A stretch of 17,358 bases of DNA from Candidatus Latescibacterota bacterium (GTDB lineage Bacteria > JAAXHH01 > JACQVL01): positions 1-17,358 of the forward strand of contig JACQVL010000088.1 in assembly GCA_016209865.1 (NCBI GenBank). Reading direction: 5' to 3'. Position 1 is the stretch's first letter; each line of letters opens with the position of its first letter. The notes beneath the pieces were generated by a model that searched no databases, was not told the origin of the DNA, and worked only from the letters and a program-made list of their open reading frames with translations. Both the position numbers and the translations under genes were made by a program. Positions 5,568-12,672 of this stretch are shown piece after piece.

Positions 5568-7415
5568 ATGGCTCTTCTCTTCTTTCGGCGATTTTTCGTC
5601 CTGACATCGCTCCTGTTCCTCCCCGTTCTGGCGGCGGGGCAGGAGCTGACTGTCGAGGCGAACGCCGACCGCACCCGGCTCGGAGTGGACGAGCAGCTCA
5701 CGTTCACCGTCACCGTCTCCGGGAACAGCATCGACGCGGTCAATGAGCCGACCCTGCCAGCGATGAAGGATTTTCTGGTCGTCGGCCAGACGTCATCGTC
5801 GTCGTCGCAGATCAACATCATCAACGGCCGGCTGTCGACCGCCCGGACGATCCAGTACATCTACGCCCTCCAGCCGCGCGCGGCCGGCCAGTTCGTCATC
5901 GGCCCGGCGACCGTGACCTACAAGGGCAAGACGTACCGGACGCAGCCGATCACCATCCAGGTCGTCAGCGGCTCACCCGGCGGGGCGGGCGGCCTGCCGC
6001 CCCAGGCGGCGCCCGATCGCGCGGTGGCCGGGGAGAACCTGTTCGTCAAAGCGATCATCGATAAGAACACCGTCCGCCGCGGGGAACAGATCACGATCAC
6101 GTACAAACTGTACTCGCGGGCCAACCTGTCCAACGTCCAGTTCGACCGCATGCCGTCGTACACGGGGTTCTGGACGGAGGAGTTGTTCACCGCCCAGCAC
6201 CTCGATTTCTCGCCGGAGATCGTCAACGGGAAGCGGTATGATACAGCCGTCCTGAAGAGAGTGGCCCTCTTCCCCACGGCGGTCGGAAAACAGCGGATCG
6301 AGCCGCTCTCGATGCTGTGCGACGTCTCCGTCTCACGCCGCCGGGACCCGCTCAACAGCTTCTTCGACGATCCCTTCGACACGTTCTTCGGCCGGACGCA
6401 GCGGGTGTCCCTCCGGACAGAGGCTCTGACAGTCAACGTCCTGCTATTGCCCGAGTCGGGGAAGCCGCCGCACTTCAGCGGGGGAGTCGGCCAGTTCACG
6501 ATCCGGGCGTCGACCGACTCGACTCAGGCCGCCGTCAACCAGCCGCTCACCCTGATTGTGACCGTCGCCGGGGAGGGCAACCTCAAGATGATCAACGAAC
6601 CGGTGCTTCCCGACCTGTCGGAGTTTAAGCGGTACTCGTCGTCGAGCACGGACGCGATCAGGAAACGGGAGTCGCACGTGAGTGGGGAGCGTGTGTACAC
6701 GTACGTGCTCATCCCAAAAACATCCGGGGAGCGCCAGATCGGCCCGATCACGTTCTCGTTCTTCGACCCGGCGGCTAACACGTACCGGACCGTGGAGACG
6801 AAACCGATCGTCGTCACGGTTGCGAAGGGGACGGGGGAGTCGGTCGCCGAGGGGTTTGTGGTCAACAAAGAAGAGGTCAAGCAAGTCAAGACAGACATCC
6901 AATACATCAAGCCCGCGACCGTCGCGCTGGCGTCTCAGGGCGATTTCCTGTACCGCAACCCCTGGTTCCTCCTCCTCCAGGCGCTCCCGATCCTGGCCAT
7001 GATCGGGGCGGTGGCGTACCGATCGCACGAGCGCCGCCTCCGGTCTGATGTGGGCTATGCCCGGCGCCGTCGGGCGCTGGGGGCTGCGCGGCGAGAGCTT
7101 CAGCGGGCGCGGCGGGCGCTCAAACACGGCGCGGCGGAACAGGCGTCGACGTCGATCTCGAAAGGGCTGTCCCAGTACATCGCGGACAAACTGAACGTCC
7201 CGGTGGCGGGACTGACGTCCCAACAACTCTCCGACCTGCTGAGCGGCCGCGGGATCGAGCCGGACACGATCCAGACGCTCAGGCACTGTCTGGATACCTG
7301 CGATATGGCCCGGTTTGCCCCGTCGGCGGTCACCCCGCAGAGCATCCGGGACGTGATGGCGTCGGCGGAGCAGGTAATCGCCGCGATCGAGAAACGACTC
7401 GTGAAGACCGCATGA
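5568..7415 (+). CDS. batD: BatD-like exported protein (oxygen tolerance family)
   Basis: Predicted 615-residue envelope protein of the BatD family. A basic-hydrophobic signal peptide (FFRRFFVLTSLLFLPVLAAG, residues 5-24) has a likely cut before QELTVEA. The periplasmic part has several beta-rich modules: LTVEANADRTRLGVDEQLTFTV, a second starting NLFVKAIIDKNTVRRGEQITITY, and a third around QAAVNQPLTLIVTVAGEGNL. One transmembrane helix (about 464-484, NPWFLLLQALPILAMIGAVAY) is followed by an Arg/Ala-rich cytoplasmic tail of about 130 residues. ATG 5568 is chosen because it opens the signal peptide; GTG 5517 would add repeat-derived residues. No good SD is visible. It overlaps batE by ATGA. BatD is thought to present or restrain the VWA proteins; the mechanism is unproven. 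Confidence 0.85.
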   Translation: MALLFFRRFFVLTSLLFLPVLAAGQELTVEANADRTRLGVDEQLTFTVTVSGNSIDAVNEPTLPAMKDFLVVGQTSSSSSQINIINGRLSTARTIQYIYALQPRAAGQFVIGPATVTYKGKTYRTQPITIQVVSGSPGGAGGLPPQAAPDRAVAGENLFVKAIIDKNTVRRGEQITITYKLYSRANLSNVQFDRMPSYTGFWTEELFTAQHLDFSPEIVNGKRYDTAVLKRVALFPTAVGKQRIEPLSMLCDVSVSRRRDPLNSFFDDPFDTFFGRTQRVSLRTEALTVNVLLLPESGKPPHFSGGVGQFTIRASTDSTQAAVNQPLTLIVTVAGEGNLKMINEPVLPDLSEFKRYSSSSTDAIRKRESHVSGERVYTYVLIPKTSGERQIGPITFSFFDPAANTYRTVETKPIVVTVAKGTGESVAEGFVVNKEEVKQVKTDIQYIKPATVALASQGDFLYRNPWFLLLQALPILAMIGAVAYRSHERRLRSDVGYARRRRALGAARRELQRARRALKHGAAEQASTSISKGLSQYIADKLNVPVAGLTSQQLSDLLSGRGIEPDTIQTLRHCLDTCDMARFAPSAVTPQSIRDVMASAEQVIAAIEKRLVKTA

Positions 7416-8251
7416 ACGGAGTCCATTCACCACCCGCACGTCACCCTCCATCCCCTCACCCGCTCGTCAGAGTCGGAACGGGAGGAGTGTCAGGACTTGT
7501 GCTCATCGTCGTCTCGATCGTCGTCATGGGGGCTGTGCCGGGGTCTGTGGGGGAGCGGGTGGACGACCTGTACCGGCAGGGGAACGCGTTCTACGAACAG
7601 GGAGAGTATGCGAAGGCGAGCGCGGCGTATGAACGGATCATTCAACAGGGGTTTCACAACGGGTATGTCTACTATAACTTAGGGAACGCGTACTTCAAGC
7701 AGCAGCAATTAGGCAAAGCGATCCTGTCGTACGAGCGGGCGCGGCGTCTGATGCCCCGTGACCCGGATGTCTGGGCGAACTTAGAGATCGCCAATCTGAT
7801 GACGATCGACAAGCTCCAGCCTCCGTCCCCGTGGATCGGGTTCGTCCTCGTCCTCCGTGTCTACCAGTGGCTGAACGTGAACGAAGCGATCTCGACAGCC
7901 TCGACGCTGTACCTGTTGCTTGGTGTCATCGTCTCGCTCGCCATCTTGACTGAGCGGCCCGGCCTCCGCCGGGTGTTGCGGATGATGGGGATGATCGTCG
8001 TTGCAGGGCTGCTCGTGTTCGGGACGATCGCCGGCGCGAAGGTCTACGAGCAAGCTTCGGTCAGCCGGGCGATCGTCCTGGCAACCCAGGCAGATGCCCG
8101 GAGCGGCCCGGGGCCGAGCTACGATCTGTTGTTCTCCCTCCACGAAGGAGCGAACGTGACCGTGCTCGAGCAGCGCGGAGCCTGGGTCCGCATCGCCCTC
8201 CCGGACGGCAAAGGGGGATGGATGGAGCAGATCGCAGTCGGGGTGATTTAA
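7412..8251 (+). CDS. batE: TPR plus SH3-like domain protein, BatE-like
   Basis: 279-residue membrane protein with the BatE layout. There is an N-terminal hydrophobic segment (about 27-45) and two TPR units (DDLYRQGNAFYEQGEYAKAS and YVYYNLGNAYFKQQQLGKAI). Two more hydrophobic segments follow (near 165-180 and 190-208). A C-terminal bacterial SH3-type domain has ARSGPGPSYDLLFSLHEGANV and ends GGWMEQIAVGVI. The start codon overlaps the batD stop (ATGA, 7412-7415), which implies translational coupling; no SD is visible. The first 25 residues are Pro/His-rich and of low complexity, so a start further in cannot be excluded. It is the last gene of the plus-strand cluster and is followed by a repeat block with a terminator-like hairpin. 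Confidence 0.82.
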   Translation: MNGVHSPPARHPPSPHPLVRVGTGGVSGLVLIVVSIVVMGAVPGSVGERVDDLYRQGNAFYEQGEYAKASAAYERIIQQGFHNGYVYYNLGNAYFKQQQLGKAILSYERARRLMPRDPDVWANLEIANLMTIDKLQPPSPWIGFVLVLRVYQWLNVNEAISTASTLYLLLGVIVSLAILTERPGLRRVLRMMGMIVVAGLLVFGTIAGAKVYEQASVSRAIVLATQADARSGPGPSYDLLFSLHEGANVTVLEQRGAWVRIALPDGKGGWMEQIAVGVI

Positions 8252-8408
8252 AATCAGTGGTCGGTGGTCGGTTAAACCAGTGACGAGTGACAAGTGACGA
8301 GTCAAAAATGGCTTCACCCGTTTCTGGATGGTGCCATTCCCGCGAAAACGGGAATCCGTTTGTTTTTACCGACCACCGATCACCGACCACCGACCACCGA
8401 TCACTGAA
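8252..8408. repeat. Composite repeat block between batE and the HMA gene
   Basis: This 157-base gap is nearly all repeats. In order: two GGTGRTC-family units (8256-8269), a 31-base AGTGACR array (8278-8308), a 20-base palindrome (8336-8355), a T-rich run, and five inverted units (GACCACC, GATCACC, GACCACC, GACCACC, GATCACT; 8371-8405). The first pair and the inverted units are complementary over about 16 bases, so the transcript could fold into a long stem with the small palindrome in its loop. The two convergent genes end on either side. Confidence 0.8.
8336..8367 (+). terminator. Hairpin plus T-rich tail, possible terminator of the Bat cluster
   Basis: ATTCCCG (8336-8342) pairs perfectly with CGGGAAT (8349-8355) around CGAAAA and is followed by CCGTTTGTTTTT. 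On the plus strand this fits an intrinsic terminator with an imperfect T-tract, about 85 bases after the batE stop. The 20-base core also fits the pattern ATTCCC-N8-GGGAAT, the form of the neisserial dRS3 repeat, so it may be a dispersed repeat that doubles as a terminator. Confidence 0.5.
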
Positions 8409-8630
8409 TTATTGCACCCGAAACCCCAGCTCCGTGATCGTCTGGCGAATCGCGTCGAGGTCGGGGAGTTCGCCTTTTTTGAAGACGATTTCGACCGCGT
8501 GGTTTTGATGGCTTGCGGTGACCTTCTCCACACCGGCGACTTGCGTGACGGAACGCACGACGCGCTGTTCGCAATGCCCACAGGTCATCCCTTCGACGGT
8601 GAGGACGTGTTTCTCAATTTTTCTGAACAT
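8409..8630 (-). CDS. HMA-domain metal-binding protein (copper-chaperone-like)
   Basis: 73-residue stand-alone heavy-metal-associated domain with the ferredoxin-like ordering of CopZ/Atx1 proteins. The metal site MTCGHC is at residues 15-20 (Cys17, Cys20), after the first strand KHVLTVEG and before the helix EQRVVRSVTQVAGV. The family binds Cu(I) or other soft metals and passes them to P-type ATPases or regulators. No ATPase or regulator gene is in the window, so the partner is unknown. ATG 8630 is supported by GGAGG 5 bases upstream on the minus strand. A promoter-like sequence lies at 8672-8700. It converges with batE across the repeat block. Confidence 0.88.
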   Translation of the reverse strand: MFRKIEKHVLTVEGMTCGHCEQRVVRSVTQVAGVEKVTASHQNHAVEIVFKKGELPDLDAIRQTITELGFRVQ

Positions 8631-8671
8631 ACGGCCCTCCTTCGGTTCAATACTGGAATCAGTCTCATGAG

Positions 8672-8700
8672 AACATAACGCTTTGATCCTGATCTGTCAA
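8672..8700 (-). promoter_or_regulatory. Sigma-70-like promoter for the HMA gene
   Basis: On the minus strand a perfect -35 box TTGACA (8700-8695) is separated by 17 bases from TATGTT (8677-8672), which matches four of six -10 positions. The predicted start near 8665 leaves a leader of about 35 bases before ATG 8630. A 10-base palindrome TCTCATGAGA (8663-8672) overlaps the predicted transcription start and might be an operator. No CueR- or CsoR-like site was recognised. Confidence 0.55.
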
Positions 8701-8843
8701 GCCGTCCAGTAGGGACAGGGACTTTCATGTCCGGGCTCGGCCCTCACTATCCCCCACAAGGAGCAAGAAAGGGGAAGTCCCAGAAGACACGGTTGTCTCC
8801 TCTCTCCCCACCGTGTGAGAGGGGCCGGGGGTGAGGGTCTCAC
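8701..8843. repeat. Repeat-rich leader upstream of the first haem-barrel gene
   Basis: The gap between the HMA gene and the haem-barrel gene carries several palindromes. GGACA (8713-8717) pairs with TGTCC (8728-8732) inside a GTAGGGACAGGG-type repeat. CCTCTC (8799-8804) pairs with GAGAGG (8817-8822) and is followed by a G-rich GGCCGGGGGTGAGGG run, a motif common in intergenic regions of GC-rich environmental bacteria. The word CACAAGGAG occurs twice (from about 8755 and 8841), the second time as the SD of the next gene. I see no clear promoter for that gene. Confidence 0.5.
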
Positions 8844-8856
8844 AAGGAGAAGGGTG

Positions 8857-9966
8857 ATGTCTACGTTCCGGCGCTTGCTCCCTGGAGTCGTCCTGGTGCT
8901 CGTCCTGTGTGCCATGACGGCTGTGCACGCGGAGCCGTACCTGGCCGTCCGGGAAGGGTTGAAATGCAGCGCCTGTCACGTCAATCGCACCGGACAGGGG
9001 AAGCGGAGTGCGTTCGGGGCCAGCTATTCCTTGACGAAACTCCCGGCGATCCTCATGCTGGAATCCCGGCGGGGTGAGACGCTGAACCGGAGTGCGAGCG
9101 ATTTTCTGGCGGTCGGGGCGGATTTTCGGTTGCAGAATCACACGAATTTCCGCGTGCAGGGGGTGGTCGATCCACCCGCCCATCAGAACGCCAACTCGTT
9201 CCTGTTGTATGAAGGGAATCTCTACGGGGAAGTGACGCTCGTGAAGGACCGGCTCGCGTTCTACGTCGACGAACGGGTGGCCCCTGATGCGGCGGGCAGC
9301 CGGGAAATCGTGGCGCTCATGCGAGGCTTCCCGTATAATACGTACGTCAAAGTCGGCCGGATGTTCATCCCGTATGGGCTCAGGCTCTGGGATTATGATG
9401 CGTTCATCCGGAACAAAACCGGGATTCAGGGGGAGGAGTTCGGGTTTGAAGTGGGGGCTGAACCCGGGCCATTTTCCTTGAGTGCGGCCGCGTTGAACGC
9501 TGAACCGTTTCGAGCGTTCGATACCAATACCGCGAAGCAAGTCTCGGTCGTAGCCTCTGCGGTCTTCCGCCATGCTCGCGTCGGCGGGTCGTTCAACCTC
9601 AACACGAAGGCGCAGACGATGGGCGGCCCGTTCATCGGACTCACCGCCGGCCCGGTCACCCTCCTCGGCGAGTTCGACCTCATCCAGTTTTCCAGCGGCG
9701 GACGAGAGATCACCCAGCGGGTCGCGTACGGGGAGATGAACATCCTGCTCAAACGGGGACTGAACGTCAAAGGCGCGTTTGACTATTTCGACCCGCGGAA
9801 CGGGGACCCCAAGCTGAAGCGGTACCGGTTCGGGTTCGAGCCGGTCATCACTCCGTTCCTTCAACCCCGCGTGTTCTACACGGTCAACCGTCCCAGCATC
9901 CTGCCGGGTGCGGCCGGGAAGGGGAACGGAGATCAGCTCAGTATTGAGCTCCATGTGTTCCTGTGA
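8857..9966 (+). CDS. Exported mono-haem c barrel-like protein (porin-cytochrome-like), paralogue 1
   Basis: 369 residues. The signal peptide (about 1-25) ends in VHA before EPYLAVREG. One c-type haem motif CSACH lies at 37-41 in the context EGLKCSACHVNRTGQGKR, followed by a conserved FG. The remaining 310 or so residues alternate polar and hydrophobic stretches with many Gly and aromatic residues (YVKVGRMFIPYGLRLWDYD, FGFEVGAEPGP, NVKGAFDYFDP, RFGFEPVITPF) and end IELHVFL, like an outer-membrane beta barrel. N-terminal haem plus barrel is the layout of Cyc2-type porin-cytochromes, which carry electrons across the outer membrane; homology to Cyc2 is not proven. ATG 8857 has AAGGAGA at 8844-8850. 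A tandem paralogue follows at 10046. It could instead be a non-electron-transfer outer-membrane protein with a haem anchor. Confidence 0.75.
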   Translation: MSTFRRLLPGVVLVLVLCAMTAVHAEPYLAVREGLKCSACHVNRTGQGKRSAFGASYSLTKLPAILMLESRRGETLNRSASDFLAVGADFRLQNHTNFRVQGVVDPPAHQNANSFLLYEGNLYGEVTLVKDRLAFYVDERVAPDAAGSREIVALMRGFPYNTYVKVGRMFIPYGLRLWDYDAFIRNKTGIQGEEFGFEVGAEPGPFSLSAAALNAEPFRAFDTNTAKQVSVVASAVFRHARVGGSFNLNTKAQTMGGPFIGLTAGPVTLLGEFDLIQFSSGGREITQRVAYGEMNILLKRGLNVKGAFDYFDPRNGDPKLKRYRFGFEPVITPFLQPRVFYTVNRPSILPGAAGKGNGDQLSIELHVFL

Positions 9967-9992
9967 GACATCTGTCCTCACGCTTTCATACA

Positions 9993-10013
9993 GGGCGGGG
10001 TGATGCCTCGCCC
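9993..10013 (+). repeat. Small hairpin between the haem-barrel paralogues
   Basis: GGGCGGGG (9993-10000) pairs with CCTCGCCC (10006-10013), with one G-T wobble, around TGATG. No T-run follows, so it is more likely a member of the GGGCG...CGCCC palindrome family than a terminator. It lies 27 bases after the first paralogue and 32 bases before the second, so transcription may continue through it. Confidence 0.5.
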
Positions 10014-10045
10014 CTCAACGACCGCCATTAGGAAGGAGACACAGA

Positions 10046-11161
10046 ATGCCCTCTTCGCGCTATTCGTCCTTACTCGCCGTCCTGGTGCTCGTCCTGTGTG
10101 CCATGGCGACTGTGCACGCGGAGCCGTACCTGGCCGTCCGGGAAGGGTTGAAATGCAGTGCGTGTCACGTGAATCGCACCGGGCAAGGGAAACGGAATGC
10201 GTTCGGAGTCAGCTTCACTCAGACCAAGCTCCCCGCGATCGTCACGCCGGCTGCTCAACGAGGAGACATCATCAACCGGAACATCAGCGAGTTTCTGTCG
10301 GTCGGGGCGGATTTTCGGCTGGTGAACACGACAGCACTGAGCGTGAAGAAGGCGACGCCGCCGGCCAAGACCCAGAATACGTTTCTCCTGTTCGAAGGGA
10401 ATGTGTACGGTGAAGTGACCCTGGTGAAGGATCGTCTGACGTTCTATGTGGATGAGCAGGTCGCCCCGGATGCGGCCGGAAACCGTGAGATCCTGGGCAT
10501 CCTCCGCGGTTTGCCCAATAACGCCTATGTGAAAGTCGGCCGGATGTTCCTCCCGTACGGGCTTCGGCTCTGGGATTTCGATGCGTTCATCCGAAGCCAG
10601 ACCGGACTGTTAGGACAGGATTTTGGAGTGGAAGTGGGGGCTGAACCCGGACCGGTTTCTCTGAGCGCGGCGGTGTCGAACGGGGAACCATTCCGTTCCT
10701 TCGATACCAATAGAGGGAAACAGTTGACCCTCAGCATCGCGGGTGTCACCCCTGTTGTCCGTGTCGGCGGGTCGTTCTCGGTGAACACCACCGATCCAAC
10801 GATCGCCATCGCCAGGAAAGCCCTGACGATGGGAGGGCCGTTCGTCGGGCTGACCGGCGGGCCGGTGACCGTGCTCGGTGAACTCGACGTGGTCCGTCGG
10901 TACGTGGGGACGAAGTACGTCACCCAGAAAGTCGTGTACGGAGAGGCCAACATCCTGTTCACACGGGGAGTGAGCGCGAAAGTCGCGTACGACTATTTCG
11001 ACCCGAGCGGCGGGCCGAAACTCAAACGGGTCCGCATCGGGTTCGAGCCGTTCATCACCCAGTTTATCCAGCCCCGCCTGTTCTACGCGGTGAACCGGCC
11101 GCACGTGTTGCCAGGGGCGAACGGGGATCAGGTGACGCTTGAGCTGCACATGCTGTTTTAA
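10046..11161 (+). CDS. Exported mono-haem c barrel-like protein (porin-cytochrome-like), paralogue 2
   Basis: 371-residue paralogue of the preceding gene, collinear over its whole length. It has a signal peptide (residues 1-25, ending VHA), CSACH at 37-41 in EGLKCSACHVNRTGQGKR, and then FG. Matching barrel-like segments include LFEGNVYGEVTLVKDRLTFYV, YVKVGRMFLPYGLRLWDFD, GVEVGAEPGP and VAYDYFDP. It ends LELHMLF; the terminal Phe is the classic C-terminal signal for outer-membrane barrel insertion. It carries a small insert (around TTDPTIAIARKA) relative to paralogue 1. ATG 10046 has AAGGAG about 9 bases upstream. The first 80 or so coding bases are nearly identical to paralogue 1, while later parts have diverged. 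Electron transfer across the outer membrane is the leading guess; substrate and partners are unknown. Confidence 0.75.
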   Translation: MPSSRYSSLLAVLVLVLCAMATVHAEPYLAVREGLKCSACHVNRTGQGKRNAFGVSFTQTKLPAIVTPAAQRGDIINRNISEFLSVGADFRLVNTTALSVKKATPPAKTQNTFLLFEGNVYGEVTLVKDRLTFYVDEQVAPDAAGNREILGILRGLPNNAYVKVGRMFLPYGLRLWDFDAFIRSQTGLLGQDFGVEVGAEPGPVSLSAAVSNGEPFRSFDTNRGKQLTLSIAGVTPVVRVGGSFSVNTTDPTIAIARKALTMGGPFVGLTGGPVTVLGELDVVRRYVGTKYVTQKVVYGEANILFTRGVSAKVAYDYFDPSGGPKLKRVRIGFEPFITQFIQPRLFYAVNRPHVLPGANGDQVTLELHMLF

Positions 11162-11164
11162 GGC

Positions 11165-11178
11165 GGTGGTCGGTAGGC
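11165..11178 (+). repeat. Degenerate GGTGRTC heptamer copy
   Basis: One exact unit GGTGGTC (11165-11171) and one degenerate unit GGTAGGC (11172-11178) start 4 bases after the stop of paralogue 2. This is the right-most copy I found of the heptamer families. Confidence 0.5.
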
Positions 11179-11197
11179 AATCGCATGAGGTGTTCTC

Positions 11198-12352
11198 ATG
11201 ATTCGCACCCGTCAACAGCTCCAGGCTCTCGAAGACCAGAGCCTCGCCCCGTACGCGGTCAGGAGCCGCGAAAGCCGAGGACGGCGGTATCCTGAAGAGG
11301 AGGATCAGTTCCGGACGCCCTTCCAGCGCGACCGCGACCGGGTGGTGCACTCCAAAGCGTTCCGCCGGCTCGAGTACAAAACACAGGTGTTCGTCTTCCA
11401 CGAAGGAGATCATTACCGGACGCGCCTGACGCACACGATGGAGTTGGCCGGGATTTCCCAGACGATCGCCCGGAGCGTGGGGGTGAACGAAGACCTGACC
11501 GTCACGATCGGGCTGGCGCACGATTTAGGCCATCCCCCGTTCGGCCATGCCGGGGAGCGGGTGCTTCACGAATTGATGGCCGAGTTTGGCGGGTTCGAAC
11601 ACAACAAGCAGAGTCTCCGGATCATCGACCATCTGGAGTGGCGGTACCCGGATTTCCCCGGCCTGAACCTGACGTGGGAGACGCGGGAGGGCATCGTGAA
11701 GCACTCGACTCCCTACGATATCCCTGATACCGGGGATTTCGAGACGGGGACGCGGGCGTCGGGCGAAGCTCAGATCGCCAACGTGGCGGACGAGATCGCG
11801 TACAATTCACACGACCTCGACGATGTCCTGACCGCCGGGTTCGTCGAACTGGACGACCTGAAACAGCTCGACATCTGGGACGATGCCATCCAGAAAGCCG
11901 CCCGGAAGGCGGCTCATTTAGACGAAACTCGCCGGAAATACCAGATCATCCGGGCGCTCATCAACCAGCAGATCACCGACGTGATCCACACCACCCATGC
12001 CAACCTGATCCAGTCTCACGCGAACTCCGCTGAGGATGTCCGCAACCTTCCGGAGAACGTCGTCGCCTACAGCGAGTCGATGATGCGGAAGAACCAGCAG
12101 CTCCGCGAGTTCCTCCGCACGCATTTCTACGAGCACTTCAGGGTCGCCCGCATGGCGCGGAAAGCCAGACGATTCATCGTCGACCTGTTCGAGGAATACC
12201 GCACCGACCCCCGCCAGCTTCCCCCGTCCGCTCAACGCCACTTAGAGACCGAGCCGCTCGAGCGGGTGATATGCGACTACATCGCCGGGATGACCGACCG
12301 GTACGCCCTCGATGAGCACAAGAAACTGTTCGAGCCGTACGAGCGGGTGTGA
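11198..12352 (+). CDS. dgt: dGTPase-like HD-domain triphosphohydrolase
   Basis: Deoxyguanosinetriphosphate triphosphohydrolase-like protein, 384 residues. The family splits dNTPs into deoxynucleoside and triphosphate and so trims dNTP pools. The N-terminus FQRDRDRVVHSKAFRRLEYK and the HD metal-site residues are clear: LTHTMELAG (His79), AHDLGHPPFGHAGE (His108, Asp109, His112, His117), and the distal Asp in NVADEIAYNSHDLDD. FEHNKQSLRI is also a family motif. ATG 11198 has GAGG 7 bases upstream. It is monocistronic: a repeat lies before it, and its stop codon directly abuts the stop of a convergent gene. Substrate preference cannot be told from the sequence, and many family members act on dNTPs other than dGTP. 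Confidence 0.92.
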   Translation: MIRTRQQLQALEDQSLAPYAVRSRESRGRRYPEEEDQFRTPFQRDRDRVVHSKAFRRLEYKTQVFVFHEGDHYRTRLTHTMELAGISQTIARSVGVNEDLTVTIGLAHDLGHPPFGHAGERVLHELMAEFGGFEHNKQSLRIIDHLEWRYPDFPGLNLTWETREGIVKHSTPYDIPDTGDFETGTRASGEAQIANVADEIAYNSHDLDDVLTAGFVELDDLKQLDIWDDAIQKAARKAAHLDETRRKYQIIRALINQQITDVIHTTHANLIQSHANSAEDVRNLPENVVAYSESMMRKNQQLREFLRTHFYEHFRVARMARKARRFIVDLFEEYRTDPRQLPPSAQRHLETEPLERVICDYIAGMTDRYALDEHKKLFEPYERV

Positions 12353-12655
12353 CTACACCCCTCGCGTCTGATAGTGCGAAATCTCCACAGTGCCTGGTAC
12401 GACTGCGTCTAACAGCCGCTTTTTCGCCTCCCGAATATCCGGTTCCTGCGCACGCGATTCGTCCGCGTCGAGCGACGCGATGTCCGGAAACTCGCGTTCC
12501 ATCCAGATGACGTGCCCTCCGTAAAGTTCATGATGGACGCGGCCCCACTCGACGCGGCCATGCTGTCGGTACAAGGCGTTGAGTGCTTTCAGCGCTTCGA
12601 TGAATTCGCCCAGGCGCAACGGGGCGATCTTGGCCGTCCATTTCTGGATGATCAT
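12353..12655 (-). CDS. Small uncharacterised protein, possible dimeric alpha/beta-barrel fold
   Basis: 100 residues, soluble, no signal peptide. The N-terminal strand-helix pattern (MIIQKWTAKIAPLRLGEFIEALKALNALYRQHG) followed by HVIWMEREFPDIASLD resembles small ferredoxin-like dimeric barrel proteins (NIPSNAP/EthD/antibiotic-monooxygenase style), but I do not recognise the family with certainty. The ATG has GGAGG 7 bases upstream on the minus strand (12667-12663). It lies 17 bases after the stop of the larger minus-strand gene, so the two are probably one operon. Its stop directly abuts the dgt stop with no space for a terminator. Confidence 0.75.
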   Translation of the reverse strand: MIIQKWTAKIAPLRLGEFIEALKALNALYRQHGRVEWGRVHHELYGGHVIWMEREFPDIASLDADESRAQEPDIREAKKRLLDAVVPGTVEISHYQTRGV

Positions 12656-12672
12656 GGCTCAACCTCCCCGGC

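Noticed and set aside
6444-7451. 335-codon minus-strand open frame opposite batD
   Set aside because: Low-complexity Arg/Asp-rich translation with no recognisable domain; it lies wholly inside a well-supported gene.
8371-8405. CRISPR-like repeats
   Set aside because: Units are 7 bases with no spacers and no cas genes; these are tandem heptamers.
8252-8408. Insertion sequence or transposon
   Set aside because: No transposase frame, no clear target-site duplication; only short repeats are present.
8725-9981. 418-codon open frame on the minus strand opposite the first haem-barrel gene
   Set aside because: It is antisense to a gene with signal peptide, haem motif and SD. Its Arg/Pro/Glu-rich composition is typical of the reverse frame of GC-rich coding DNA.
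8857-11161. Firm assignment of the haem-barrel pair as Cyc2 iron oxidases
   Set aside because: Only the layout and haem position are similar; the characteristic Cyc2 flanking consensus cannot be confirmed by eye and no iron-oxidation partners are present.
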